Notes under the pieces: generated by a model
What the model saw: only the letters and a program-made list of their open reading frames with translations
Database searches by the model: none
What the model was told of the DNA's origin: nothing
Part shown: piece after piece, positions 40,739 to 50,597 of the stretch
Position numbering within the stretch: position 1 is the first letter of the stretch
Layout of the letters: each line of letters opens with the position of its first letter
Translations under genes and position numbers: made by a program
Assembly: GCF_024753545.1 (NCBI RefSeq)
Contig: NZ_JANTOO010000002.1
Location: 120,442-184,441, forward strand
Direction of reading: 5' to 3'
DNA from: Lysinibacillus pinottii
GTDB lineage: Bacteria; Bacillota; Bacilli; Bacillales_A; Planococcaceae
Length of the DNA: 64,000 bases

Positions 40739-41470
40739 CTATCCTATCAGAAATGCATACAAGGATGTTTGATGATCACTCAAAAGTTTTGATAGCTCAA
40801 TATCATAAAAACCACCCAGGGGAACACTTTCCAATCCAAGGTAATTCGCTACTAATTGGATATTTTGTCCAATATGTCCAGCCTCCTGTTGAACTAGCTT
40901 ATAGGAGATATCTGTATACTTTCCAGAGATTCCAGACATATCACAGCTCAAAGCAACAGCAAACTGAGCGGTATTAGCCAAATACTTTTGGATAAACGCT
41001 TTACTAATTTCATCCCACGACACGTACTGTTTAACTAATAGCTTTTGAGTATCACTATTCAGTAGCATAATATTTCCCTGCTCTATCAAATCCATGTCAA
41101 CCAATTGCTCATTGAATAAAAAATAAATGTTAACATAGTACTGTGCCCCCCCAGAAGGGTATGTACGATTTTCTTTTTCACCACCAATCATAGCCAATTG
41201 AGTAAATTGCGCCATTAACTTTTTATTGACTTTGACATTCGCTTTGAATGGTTCCCTTGCCGTATATCTTGTCCCTAAAATTTTTTCAAATATATTATTT
41301 TCGTCAATCGTATACTCTAAATCTATTAACGGATAATGTCCATTTGCCTGTAATTCCCTCGGTCTATGAGCATATACTTGAGTATTGGTAAATTCAGGTT
41401 CATTGATTGACATCATATGATAATCCATGAATTTTTTCTCTATATTCCTCTCACCTTTAAAATTCCACAA
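40739..41470 (-). CDS. SagB-type azoline dehydrogenase
   Basis: 243-residue nitroreductase-fold protein of the SagB type, which oxidises azolines to azoles using FMN. Diagnostic: AREPFK near the start of the domain, YPSGGAQYYVNIYF, and QEAGHIGQNIQLVANYLGL before GGFYD. The TTG start at 41470 is the only codon with proper spacing to AAGGAGG. It follows the second SpaB_C-like gene by 24 bases. A second, longer dehydrogenase-like protein lies two genes upstream. Confidence 0.85.
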   Translation of the reverse strand: MWNFKGERNIEKKFMDYHMMSINEPEFTNTQVYAHRPRELQANGHYPLIDLEYTIDENNIFEKILGTRYTAREPFKANVKVNKKLMAQFTQLAMIGGEKENRTYPSGGAQYYVNIYFLFNEQLVDMDLIEQGNIMLLNSDTQKLLVKQYVSWDEISKAFIQKYLANTAQFAVALSCDMSGISGKYTDISYKLVQQEAGHIGQNIQLVANYLGLESVPLGGFYDIELSKLLSDHQTSLYAFLIG

Positions 41471-41494
41471 ATTAATGTCCTCCTTTTTAAGAAA

Positions 41495-42328
41495 TCATCC
41501 AGCTTTAAGAAAAGCATCTGAAAAAATGAATTCATATTCCGGAGATACTCCTAATCGATTATTCAACATATGGAGATGAGAAATGACAATATAAAAGGCG
41601 TACTTTGGCTCCATTGTTGTTTGACATAACTTTATTTGAGCAAGCAAAGATTTGAACACCTTAAGATATGGTTGATAGAATTCAATTGCAAGCTCGCCAT
41701 TTTTCAATTGATCGATTCTGTTGTTAATCACTTTGAATATATGCTCCGGGGCCTTATTCTGAGAAAATTGCGTCCATATTTCACGATATGCATGAAACAT
41801 TGTCTCATGCTTCTCGATATACCCTAATTCTTGAGCAATTTTTGTACAGTTGTACATGAGATCAATCGCTAACACATAACGCTGAGTTCGATTAAGGTTT
41901 TGAATTATTTGTCCAGCAAATTTTGACGAGTGGACAAATAGTTCTTCGGATAGCGCCATTGCTGTCTCTCCCCCATAACGGTTTAGCTCTGGTACATACT
42001 CAATCGTCTGAATTGAAAAATTCGGATATGGAGCAGTTGGTACAATACCTTCTGTCTGAACAATCGCCTCATCATAGGAAATAGCTTGAAATGAATGGCT
42101 CTTATGTTTTTGGTGAAAGCTCTCTAATATTTGCTCCAAATCTTTATCAACTTTCTCTGCTATATCTTGTGCAGTTTGGTATCTCAAACGGATGTGGGGA
42201 CCACCATCCCAATAACGAATGAAAAAATATCGAACCTTTTCTCTTTCTAAAAATGGCAACAAATACTCTTTTAAAAACTCTTCAATTAACACATAATCAT
42301 GAATGAATAAATGTTTAGATATCCACAT
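41495..42328 (-). CDS. thiopeptide-type SpaB_C-like protein, candidate pyridine synthase
   Basis: 277-residue protein of the thiopeptide-type bacteriocin biosynthesis family (LanB C-terminal-like; signature DGGPHIRLRYQ near residue 45, helical remainder). Stand-alone proteins of this size in addition to the LanB elimination protein are, in the thiocillin and thiomuracin clusters, the formal [4+2] cyclases that form the pyridine and eject the leader (TclM/TbtD). That role is inferred here from size, family and gene set. AAAGGAG upstream, 12 bases after the preceding gene. Alternatively it is a second elimination subunit. Confidence 0.78.
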   Translation of the reverse strand: MWISKHLFIHDYVLIEEFLKEYLLPFLEREKVRYFFIRYWDGGPHIRLRYQTAQDIAEKVDKDLEQILESFHQKHKSHSFQAISYDEAIVQTEGIVPTAPYPNFSIQTIEYVPELNRYGGETAMALSEELFVHSSKFAGQIIQNLNRTQRYVLAIDLMYNCTKIAQELGYIEKHETMFHAYREIWTQFSQNKAPEHIFKVINNRIDQLKNGELAIEFYQPYLKVFKSLLAQIKLCQTTMEPKYAFYIVISHLHMLNNRLGVSPEYEFIFSDAFLKAG

Positions 42329-42339
42329 AAGGCTCTCCT

Positions 42340-43506
42340 TTATTTTAAAAATATACTGTGACTTGTATTCCAGCTCTTAAAAAGATTTAATGAGTAGCCA
42401 AGCTGTACATTGTTCTCTAAATTGAATTTCTCTTTTATTATTTTGTCATTGTAATTTTTAATCCCTCGAGCAGCCATTCCATACTTCGCAGCAATAATAG
42501 ATAAATGTTGTGCAAAATGACCAATCCTTAAAAAAATGTCATCATAATCTTGTCTTGTTTTCTCAAAGGTAAAAAATATCCAATAATACATGCCTTCCAA
42601 ATTAGTGAAATCTTGATATTCTTGCAACATCTTCTTATACATAAGTTTTTCTTTCGGTTGAATAAATTCACATGTTTCTCCAATCCGATAAAATCCACTT
42701 TTGAGATCAGCAATATTATCTATAAAGGTCCACAAACCTATTTCAGGATAGTCCTGTGCTGCTACTAGGAATTCCTTTAGGAATTGATGATGTGTAGTAG
42801 CTAACATTAACTTTTTTACTACTGAATCGCCTTTAATATTTTGCTCCGATACTCTTCTCCTGAAAAATTCGGTTTCCGGTTGCTCTTTTATATCTACTGT
42901 ACTCAAATGATATTCTTGGTCTAAAGCTATTTCCAGTACAAGCGGAATTGTTACAAAATCACGATCCTTTTCAAGTGAAGCTGTTGTTAGTTTTCGGTGA
43001 CGAATTCGATGGCCCTTTAAAACATAGTCAAGATTATAAAGATAATGACCCGTATTCAATAAACCTAGCATCAAAGAAAATTCACCATAGAATTTTTGGA
43101 GCTGACGATTGTCATTTACGATTACTAGATAATCTCTTTCAGCATTCAACCCTTTAAAATACTCTTGGTTATATACATAAATTTTGTCTGTTAATGCTTT
43201 GTATACAAACATATGCGTTTTATGAACGAATACCAATTTGAGACTATCTATATTTCTAGCTTTTGGAGAAAAAGAATGGAAATAGTATTTGCTGAAAAAA
43301 TCTATCCGCTGAATCATTTCTAAATAATAATAGAGATCGTAAATAATGGAACTCCAGCCATCACTTTTACCAAGCTCCTTCAAAAATTTCATGTCAATCA
43401 CATCTAAATGATTTTTAAATAGCGGTTCATCATCCACTTGTGCAACAGACAATGTTTGCTTATAACGATTCTCTCCGAATCGATCTAAATATTGTTGATC
43501 AATCAT
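42340..43506 (-). CDS. long dehydrogenase-like (nitroreductase-fold) protein
   Basis: 388-residue protein whose C-terminal part has the SagB/TclN-like stretch LRIGHFAQHLSIIAAKYGMAAR, the FMN-domain region that follows the active site in these dehydrogenases. The N-terminal half is divergent, as in TclN-type proteins. It could be the main azoline oxidase, with the shorter SagB as helper or specialised for a second azole type; some substrate-binding residues are not identifiable. Start ATG with GGGAGGG upstream. Confidence 0.72.
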   Translation of the reverse strand: MIDQQYLDRFGENRYKQTLSVAQVDDEPLFKNHLDVIDMKFLKELGKSDGWSSIIYDLYYYLEMIQRIDFFSKYYFHSFSPKARNIDSLKLVFVHKTHMFVYKALTDKIYVYNQEYFKGLNAERDYLVIVNDNRQLQKFYGEFSLMLGLLNTGHYLYNLDYVLKGHRIRHRKLTTASLEKDRDFVTIPLVLEIALDQEYHLSTVDIKEQPETEFFRRRVSEQNIKGDSVVKKLMLATTHHQFLKEFLVAAQDYPEIGLWTFIDNIADLKSGFYRIGETCEFIQPKEKLMYKKMLQEYQDFTNLEGMYYWIFFTFEKTRQDYDDIFLRIGHFAQHLSIIAAKYGMAARGIKNYNDKIIKEKFNLENNVQLGYSLNLFKSWNTSHSIFLK

Positions 43507-43526
43507 CCTTATTCCCTCCCGTTCAA

Positions 43527-45200
43527 TTATGGAAATGGATGTGGTGTTTTCTCTATCCAGTTTTTATCTAGCTTCCCTTTCTTCTTATATTGAATAGCCT
43601 TTTCAATTCGCTGACTGACAACTCGTCTATTTTGATGCCCAAAAGTCATTGTCAGCATGCCAGGCACTACATATTTCACATTAACAAATCCTGCAGAAAA
43701 TAAATTCGGGTTTTCCATCGTAGCCCGATACGCTTTACCAGAAATATCGACCAATTGCTTCTCAAGCGTTCGAACAACCTCGGAAAATTTCCCTTGATAT
43801 GCTGTATATCCTGTTTCCAATTGCTCATAGGAAGACACCATCTCTGTATTTAATGCAAACGAAAATGCATACTTCATCTCCTTATTTGAGTAAAGCAGCA
43901 AGTGGTCTTCCAACTTGTGAACCGATTGAGGATTCATCAATAATTGTCTCTTTCTTGTCTGATAATCCTCGTTATTAAATACATTTGTAAATACAGTAAT
44001 CGCTGTTGTAGCTTCAATTAATGCTCGTTCTATTGACTCTTCCAAATCAAAGGAAGCTGCCGCAGCTGTGTAAAAGGCCATTTCATTTTCCCTAGGCTCC
44101 TTTTTTTCTAATAGGACCCAGATAGTCGGAATTTTCACTTCCATAGATATATCAAACAAATGTACACGAATATTTTTTTGCTTTAGGGATTCCAAATAAG
44201 CTTGGATTTTTTTAGAATGAATGCTTGATTCATCAATTCTGACAGGTGGAATTTGTCCATACCAAGTAGCTAAAAAGGCATCTCGTTCTATCAGTTCTAG
44301 CATCGCATGAAGGCTAGCTTCTGCTTCTGTTGAACCGAGAGCACTGCCATTAGAACTTTCATAAATAAATCTTTTTTCATCAGAAACAACATGAGAGTTA
44401 TAATAAATTAGCTGCTCGGGAATTAAAACATCTTTTTCACTATGCAATGCCCAAACTTTCTCATAATTCAGTGGCTGATCTTCTGAATAATTTTCTGGAT
44501 TGCCATAATTGCATTGCGCCATTACTTCACTTAGCGTTAGGTCGATCACTTCTGAATCCTTTTCTCGCATTGACCTTTTTTGCTTTTTATAAGGAAACGC
44601 TGTAGCATAGCGCTCTAACGATTCCAAAATAGAAATATATTTTGACTTCTCATACGTCCCTGTCCGACCATAGGAAAGCATTGAAATCCCCTTGTACAAT
44701 ACTTCTGTCTGAACCATTGGTGTACCATAAGAATCTCCAGAACGAGCCAATGCATTCACGATCGACGATGGATGCGCATAGATTAGTTTTTTGTTTCTTT
44801 CAATCTTCTCTCTTACCTGTTCAAAGCTCAATTGCCGATTATCCTTTGCGTCGAACATCGTATCCAATTCCTGAAGTTTATGTGGAGCAGTATCTTCATT
44901 ACAGTGACAATCTCCTCGCTTGAAAGTTGCTTTCGCTTGAATTTCCAATGTATCTCGATTTATTTCATAGAGGTACGGTTCATTACTTGTTTGAAGCTTT
45001 TGCAAGAGAGTAGCAATTATTTCTGCTTCTAAGTGGCTAGGCTCATCTTCTTGCCAACCAAAATATTGTTGGTAGCTTTTCAGTTCTTTTGTTCGCTCCT
45101 TAAAGCAGTTTAGGCAAAAGAATGAATCATTCTTGGATGAATGTACAAAAATATACTTTTGGTTTGTAATAATCGTAGCAACGTTTGTTAGTATGGTCAT
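43527..45200 (-). CDS. YcaO cyclodehydratase with N-terminal zinc domain
   Basis: 557-residue enzyme. YcaO proteins activate the amide with ATP so that Cys/Ser/Thr side chains form azolines. The ATP-binding glutamates lie in ILESLERYA and STEAEASLHAMLELIERDA, and the C-terminus ends PHPFP, the proline-rich tail required in cyclodehydratases. The first ~115 residues carry CLNC (near Cys29, Cys32) and CHC, a likely zinc tetrathiolate belonging to the partner (C protein) module. The ATG at 45200 overlaps the upstream stop (TGATG). Confidence 0.92.
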   Translation of the reverse strand: MTILTNVATIITNQKYIFVHSSKNDSFFCLNCFKERTKELKSYQQYFGWQEDEPSHLEAEIIATLLQKLQTSNEPYLYEINRDTLEIQAKATFKRGDCHCNEDTAPHKLQELDTMFDAKDNRQLSFEQVREKIERNKKLIYAHPSSIVNALARSGDSYGTPMVQTEVLYKGISMLSYGRTGTYEKSKYISILESLERYATAFPYKKQKRSMREKDSEVIDLTLSEVMAQCNYGNPENYSEDQPLNYEKVWALHSEKDVLIPEQLIYYNSHVVSDEKRFIYESSNGSALGSTEAEASLHAMLELIERDAFLATWYGQIPPVRIDESSIHSKKIQAYLESLKQKNIRVHLFDISMEVKIPTIWVLLEKKEPRENEMAFYTAAAASFDLEESIERALIEATTAITVFTNVFNNEDYQTRKRQLLMNPQSVHKLEDHLLLYSNKEMKYAFSFALNTEMVSSYEQLETGYTAYQGKFSEVVRTLEKQLVDISGKAYRATMENPNLFSAGFVNVKYVVPGMLTMTFGHQNRRVVSQRIEKAIQYKKKGKLDKNWIEKTPHPFP

Positions 45201-46624
45201 CACTCCACCTCCAAAAGTTCATATTCAAAACCATGATCATTGAGAATTTTCCCCACAGTTGTCTGCTGTCCACTTACTAGATTTTGTTGATGAGATATGT
45301 CCCAATTGAAAGAGCTGCCTTCTTTTAGGTGGAGCTCATTTACGTCTATGGATTGGAAGAATGATTCTTTAATGGATACAGCATTCATATGCATACTAAT
45401 CCAAGTCAGTAAAACTGTTATCAACTGGGCTGCTGTTCTTACGGGTAGCTGAAAAATGAATGCTTCTGAATTATGATTTACAGCATACAAGTAATACCCC
45501 CCACTAATACATGCCTGAAGGTAGAAATGAGTAGATAGCTTTTCTTGATTCATTAAATTAATAATAAGCTCTGATTCTTCCAGCTCATTCAGATATAATC
45601 TGGACAGTTTCCCTGCTTTATTATGTTGGGTACTATAGATAACTTTTTCCTGTTGTTTCAATAGAAGATCTTTTGAATAGCTATTTTTTAATATTTCGAT
45701 AAATGCTGCCTCTGAGAGAAACTGTGCGAGTCTTTCATAAGAAATATCTGCAAAGTAATAATTTTCTTTGTCTTCTGTTTGCACGGTAATAATCTGCAAC
45801 GGTGATTGGTTGTAAGTAAAATACTCTTTATTTTTATTAAAAGATACTATCTTTGAATCATATTTTTTCACAAAATTTTCAAGTGAATTATAATTCTTGA
45901 TAGCATCTTGAGGCGCTCGTCCTGAAATTTGATAATCCACCTTTTTAATTCCGTCAAACGCCAATTTCCTCTCAACTTCCATAAGAGAATTAATATTGAA
46001 TACCGGGGCACTTTCCGCAACAATAGATATAATGACGCCATAATAAAGGAAGCCTGCAAGAAGTTTCTCTGAAATATCCTCAGCGGATACGGACTCAAAA
46101 TTTGTATGCTTTCTTGTGGTAATCCATATTCTCTCTTCTTTTTTCCCAATATAATAATTTACAACGGTTTTCCCGTCTGCAAAAACTTCTATATTCTCAA
46201 CTTCTACAATTTCATGTTGAATATGATTTTCTGCCAATAATTCACTGAGACAAATTGCACCAAAATAGGATGTGGGAATTTTTACATAAATTTTCTCAAT
46301 GTCTCTCAAACCTTTTTCTACTGATAGACATTGCTCTTCTACCCATGGTAAATAGAGGCTGCTTTTGTGAAGATCATAGACCTTCGGATCAATTAAATAA
46401 AAAACATGTTTTTTTATAAGAAATTGAATAAGTTTTGTGTAGCGGCTAAACTCTTCAAAAAGTGCTGTTTCTTCACTTCCCTGATAGGCATTACTAATCA
46501 AGGAAGTGATATCTTCATATTCTGAAACACTTAGTTTTAATTTTATTAGTTCGTTTGGCCCATATATAAATAAGTCTGGTTCATTATAATGATAACGAAT
46601 ATTTCTTCGAGCCTTTATTAGCAT
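45200..46624 (-). CDS. E1-like / leader-binding partner protein
   Basis: 474-residue cytoplasmic protein. Its first ~90 residues have the strand-helix order of a RiPP recognition element (NIRYHYNEPDLFIYGPNE, then a helical block ending IKKHVFYL), and the rest resembles the ocin-ThiF/TclI-like partner of YcaO, though no ATP-binding E1 motif is seen. It should bind the leader and dock it to YcaO. ATG at 46624, eight bases past AAGGAG. It is fused to YcaO translation through TGATG overlap. Confidence 0.72.
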   Translation of the reverse strand: MLIKARRNIRYHYNEPDLFIYGPNELIKLKLSVSEYEDITSLISNAYQGSEETALFEEFSRYTKLIQFLIKKHVFYLIDPKVYDLHKSSLYLPWVEEQCLSVEKGLRDIEKIYVKIPTSYFGAICLSELLAENHIQHEIVEVENIEVFADGKTVVNYYIGKKEERIWITTRKHTNFESVSAEDISEKLLAGFLYYGVIISIVAESAPVFNINSLMEVERKLAFDGIKKVDYQISGRAPQDAIKNYNSLENFVKKYDSKIVSFNKNKEYFTYNQSPLQIITVQTEDKENYYFADISYERLAQFLSEAAFIEILKNSYSKDLLLKQQEKVIYSTQHNKAGKLSRLYLNELEESELIINLMNQEKLSTHFYLQACISGGYYLYAVNHNSEAFIFQLPVRTAAQLITVLLTWISMHMNAVSIKESFFQSIDVNELHLKEGSSFNWDISHQQNLVSGQQTTVGKILNDHGFEYELLEVE

Positions 46625-46629
46625 ATTAC

Positions 46630-47370
46630 TCACTCCTTCTTATTGTTGAACTTAATGACAACTAATGAAATAATCAGAAGAGCTGACGTGTACCCGATTG
46701 AAATCAACATATCTTGATTGAATTCAAATGTCTCATTCCAAATTGAAATATAAATATTATTTAAATGATAGAACGGATTCACATAAGATACATACTTCAC
46801 AAAATTCGGGAGACTTTCCACTGGAACAGAGAAGCCACCAGTGAACATAACAATTTGGAATAACACAATAGACAAAATAAGTGCTGTTTTAACTTCCTTA
46901 AAGTTTGAATAAATTGCGTGAGAATAAACCAGCATCACCGCATTAATGAGTAATAAGCTTAAATATGAAACCAAGAAATTAACAATGGAAAGCTGCAAAT
47001 CATAAACAAGTAAGCCGATTAAAGTTATTAAGAAAAATCCTGCAGTAGCAATAATGAATGACTTAGCAATGCTGGACATGAGAAGAATTTTATCAGTGAT
47101 GGGCGTAATGAAAAGTCTTTTTTCAATTCCAGCTGCACGATTCATTACCTGATCAAAACCAAAGGCAAAAAATACGACTGAAAAACTAATCAGGACAATA
47201 AACGAAGGTGTATACATTTGAACATAGTTCATCCCTCCGCTATAGGTTGCATTACTAAACATTTGTCCCATTAAAATATATGTGACAGGCGGTACAACAA
47301 CCGTGAAGACTAAATAAAATAACTCTCTAAAGAACATTTTTAAGTCATATTTAATTTGTGTTAATAACAT
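46630..47370 (-). CDS. ABC-2 type permease
   Basis: 246-residue membrane protein with six segments of the ABC-2 family (TYILMGQMFSNA, VMNRAAGIEKRLFITPITDKI). It pairs with the ATPase gene just upstream and probably exports the mature product, which would also give self-protection. AAGGGGGAG precedes the ATG. Confidence 0.87.
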   Translation of the reverse strand: MLLTQIKYDLKMFFRELFYLVFTVVVPPVTYILMGQMFSNATYSGGMNYVQMYTPSFIVLISFSVVFFAFGFDQVMNRAAGIEKRLFITPITDKILLMSSIAKSFIIATAGFFLITLIGLLVYDLQLSIVNFLVSYLSLLLINAVMLVYSHAIYSNFKEVKTALILSIVLFQIVMFTGGFSVPVESLPNFVKYVSYVNPFYHLNNIYISIWNETFEFNQDMLISIGYTSALLIISLVVIKFNNKKE

Positions 47371-47382
47371 ATTTACTCCCCC

Positions 47383-48108
47383 TTATTTGGCAATTTTATC
47401 AAGATAGAAGCTATTAATAGATTTATGACCGGATTTTAGTATATTTTCTGGCGTATCAAATACTTCGGTTACACCGTCATTAATGAAAAGAACTTTATCA
47501 CAATAGAGTTCGATTTCGTCCATATAATGCGTCGATAAAATCACTGTACTATCATTTTTTTTAATATATCCTGTGATGCTTTCCCATAATATATTTCGCA
47601 TATGAGGATCCAGGCCAGTAGTCGGTTCATCCAAAATAATCAAACGCGGTTTAGAAGAAAAAGCAATTGCTAGGCTAACCTTTTGCTTCCAGCCCCCAGA
47701 TAAATTATCAAAGAATGTATTGAGATGCTCCTGCAATTCAAACTCTTCAATAATTTCATTCAGATCTACTTTGCTACCATAATAGGATCTAAAAAGATCT
47801 AGTAATTCTTTTACTTTTAATTTTTTATAAAACTGTGTAGGTTGCAGAACCGCGGATATATTGCTTTTAATTTTTCCGAGCTGGGCTTGATCAATTTCCT
47901 TTAAATTATTACCAAAGACAACAACCTTCCCATCATTGAAGTCCTTAATGGTCATTAAAATTTCTAAGAATGTCGATTTCCCCGCACCATTTTTTCCAAT
48001 AACACCAATAATTTCACCTTTTTCAGCAATAAAATCTATTCCTTTCAGAACAGCTTTTTTTCCATAGTTCTTTGTTAGTTTTTCTACCTTTACATTAAAA
48101 TTCTGCAT
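47383..48108 (-). CDS. ABC transporter ATP-binding protein
   Basis: 241-residue ATPase: Walker A GKNGAGKS, signature LSGGWKQK, Walker B LIILDEPTTGLD, H-loop STHYMDE. No C39 peptidase domain, so it does not cut leaders. GGAGGGTG upstream; 12 bases after the LanB gene. Partner of the following permease. Confidence 0.93.
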   Translation of the reverse strand: MQNFNVKVEKLTKNYGKKAVLKGIDFIAEKGEIIGVIGKNGAGKSTFLEILMTIKDFNDGKVVVFGNNLKEIDQAQLGKIKSNISAVLQPTQFYKKLKVKELLDLFRSYYGSKVDLNEIIEEFELQEHLNTFFDNLSGGWKQKVSLAIAFSSKPRLIILDEPTTGLDPHMRNILWESITGYIKKNDSTVILSTHYMDEIELYCDKVLFINDGVTEVFDTPENILKSGHKSINSFYLDKIAK

Positions 48109-48119
48109 TGTTCACCCTC

Positions 48120-50597
48120 CTAATTGTCAATCGTATATTCCACAACATATTCCCTAAGGTCATTCTTAAATTCAGGTAACACCTCTTCGATAAAGAACGT
48201 AGGATCTTGACTTTCTTCATTGGTAATTTCATTCATAAAATGTTTGAATAGTATTGGTACTGTAATATCAATAAACAATGGCTTCATCGCAGAAATTTCT
48301 TCACCCATACGATATTTCTTTAAAAAGAAAGTTTCAGGTAAATGCCGATCTTTAAAATAGTTATTAATGCATGAATATAGCTCTACTTCATCTGCGGCTT
48401 CTTTACTGATACACTTTAAATCTTCGTGTTTGATAGTCCACTTCTTTCTATACATCACAATATTTTCAAAAATAATTCTTGGCATATCACTTCTTTTTTT
48501 CAAAAAGTAATTTATATCAAAGTTGATTCTTCCGCTTTGAAACAAAAGTAGCAATACAGATAAAACTCCCGGGAGAAACACTGGAACTAATGATGATTTA
48601 TAGGCTACTCTCGCTTCATTCTTCTGATGGTCAAGCACTATCAATTTTTTCTTTTTCTCATCATATTTAACCGAAAAATCTGATATATGAGGATGCCCAA
48701 CATCATGGAATCTCTGATATCCAAATTCCAGATTTAATTTTTGACTATAATTTCTATCATGAATGCCGCCATTAAATCCAAACAGCTCTGTTACTTCGTA
48801 ATAATTTTTGTCATAATAATTTTTCCCTATATATTCTTGATACTGTGTATCTCTATTTAAGTCCTCGAAGAAGTCTTTAAATCTAGATAAAAATTTCTCC
48901 TGACCATCATAAATATCGTTTAAAATTACTTTCTCCTGAAAAAGCTGATAAAAAAAGGTCATACTAAATTCATTGCCGTATTTAATATATTTAGGAATTT
49001 TTTTAGAAAAAGGCTGTATTAGTTCCTGAAAGTCTATTTCTCCTGCTTGATTTTCATCTAAGTATTGAGAAAAGAATGCCTTAAATTCATCTCTAAGATC
49101 ATCCAAAATCTTTACTTCAGGTGCAATCGCTTCATCATATCGGTAATCCATGTCCTGGAAATAAGGGAAGAAGTATCTCAATTTTTCGAAGAATACATTG
49201 TTTAATAAATTGCTGTCAGACAAACTGATTTCCGAATGGCCATATAATTTTTTATATAGCGCTGCCACTTCGTATTGCACACGAATATTCACATCAAATA
49301 ACAGTAAAAATGCCGTAATTTCTTCAAAAAAACGATTAGAAAACTTATTTTCAATATCTTTGAGACTGCTCTTATTGCTCTGAGCATCAAACAAGATATC
49401 TTCATATAGAATTTCCGTACCAAAATTCGGAATGGTTTCACTCAAACTTTTAATCATATCCTCAATCTTTCTCCAAAGAACTAACCGCTCATTTGTATCT
49501 GCCTGCTCAAACTCCTTTTGCATTTCATTCATTAATTGAAGCTGGCGTGATAGCTCTTCGCAAATACCATGTTCGTTTAAAAAGGAAATCATTTCTTTTA
49601 CAAGATTTCTTTTAGCATTTACTGAAATTTTTTGTACTACTATTTTTGTGGAAACAAGTTTTTTAAATACATCCAACTCATGCCCCGAATAAAGTTCTTT
49701 TTCCCTTAGAAATTGAGCAAATTCTTTATAAAATATAGTTTGCCCTTGTTTTTTCTTTAGAAATTGAATTACTTCTTCCGCAATCCCCATTTCAACCAGC
49801 TTATCTCTTGTTTCATATATTTTCTTAGATTGTGGAACATTCTCTTGCGTGACAAAGAAAATCTTAGAATTCCTTTGCCCAAATTTAGAAACATGGACAG
49901 GGATTTTTTCTAATGATTCCTCGTCGGTACGAATAGCTTCCAAAAATATTCTAAAAAGTAGAGCATGATTTAATTCGATGTTTGCCTTCTTTTTTATTAA
50001 AAATCGATTACCAGAAGAGCCCGTTTGGGTAAGGTAAGAAAACGGACTAGTTTTCATAGAGCTGCGCATTAATAAGTTGATAATAAAATTGTCCAACTTT
50101 TTTTCTTTTTTATTATGTGTTTGTACCGGTTTGGATAAATACTTTTCAATGTTCTTATAAATAGTTTGATTAAAAAATAAAACGGTCTTTTGCAGTTGTT
50201 CATCCGCTATTTCTCTTTGAAGAATCTCCCTCGATTTCAATACGGCTTCCTCATAACGTCGATGCAGTGCTTCTTGGTACAACTCTAATTGATCTAAAAG
50301 GTCTACTAGTTGCTTCAACAAAATTGGCCCTGAGTATTTTCTTAAACGAATGCTACGTAAATTATGAACATCCCGTTTCAGATTCAATAGCTTAGGATCC
50401 TTTTGTAGAGAGAACTCTTCTTCAATTTGACTGACTACAATTTCTTTCTCTCTTTCAATTTGTTCATGAACATTGTCAATCTCGTCTTTAGCAGACTGAA
50501 TTTCCTTCGCTTTTTCTCGCATTTCAAAGTACCAATAATCAGAGGTATTGGTTCCCCGATAAATACTAAATGGATTTTGAGTAACTGTTATAGTCAA
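48120..50597 (-). CDS. LanB-type dehydratase, glutamylation domain
   Basis: 825-residue protein of the lantibiotic dehydratase N-terminal family, which uses glutamyl-tRNA to glutamylate Ser/Thr. Recognised by the PFSIYRGTN opening, the RSSMKTSPFSYLTQTG stretch near residue 175, and overall length. The elimination domain is absent and supplied by the preceding gene: a split LanB as in thiopeptide and goadsporin clusters. The start is TTG at 50597 (GGAGGGAGGAG upstream), overlapping the preceding gene by 32 bases. Confidence 0.88.
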   Translation of the reverse strand: MTITVTQNPFSIYRGTNTSDYWYFEMREKAKEIQSAKDEIDNVHEQIEREKEIVVSQIEEEFSLQKDPKLLNLKRDVHNLRSIRLRKYSGPILLKQLVDLLDQLELYQEALHRRYEEAVLKSREILQREIADEQLQKTVLFFNQTIYKNIEKYLSKPVQTHNKKEKKLDNFIINLLMRSSMKTSPFSYLTQTGSSGNRFLIKKKANIELNHALLFRIFLEAIRTDEESLEKIPVHVSKFGQRNSKIFFVTQENVPQSKKIYETRDKLVEMGIAEEVIQFLKKKQGQTIFYKEFAQFLREKELYSGHELDVFKKLVSTKIVVQKISVNAKRNLVKEMISFLNEHGICEELSRQLQLMNEMQKEFEQADTNERLVLWRKIEDMIKSLSETIPNFGTEILYEDILFDAQSNKSSLKDIENKFSNRFFEEITAFLLLFDVNIRVQYEVAALYKKLYGHSEISLSDSNLLNNVFFEKLRYFFPYFQDMDYRYDEAIAPEVKILDDLRDEFKAFFSQYLDENQAGEIDFQELIQPFSKKIPKYIKYGNEFSMTFFYQLFQEKVILNDIYDGQEKFLSRFKDFFEDLNRDTQYQEYIGKNYYDKNYYEVTELFGFNGGIHDRNYSQKLNLEFGYQRFHDVGHPHISDFSVKYDEKKKKLIVLDHQKNEARVAYKSSLVPVFLPGVLSVLLLLFQSGRINFDINYFLKKRSDMPRIIFENIVMYRKKWTIKHEDLKCISKEAADEVELYSCINNYFKDRHLPETFFLKKYRMGEEISAMKPLFIDITVPILFKHFMNEITNEESQDPTFFIEEVLPEFKNDLREYVVEYTIDN

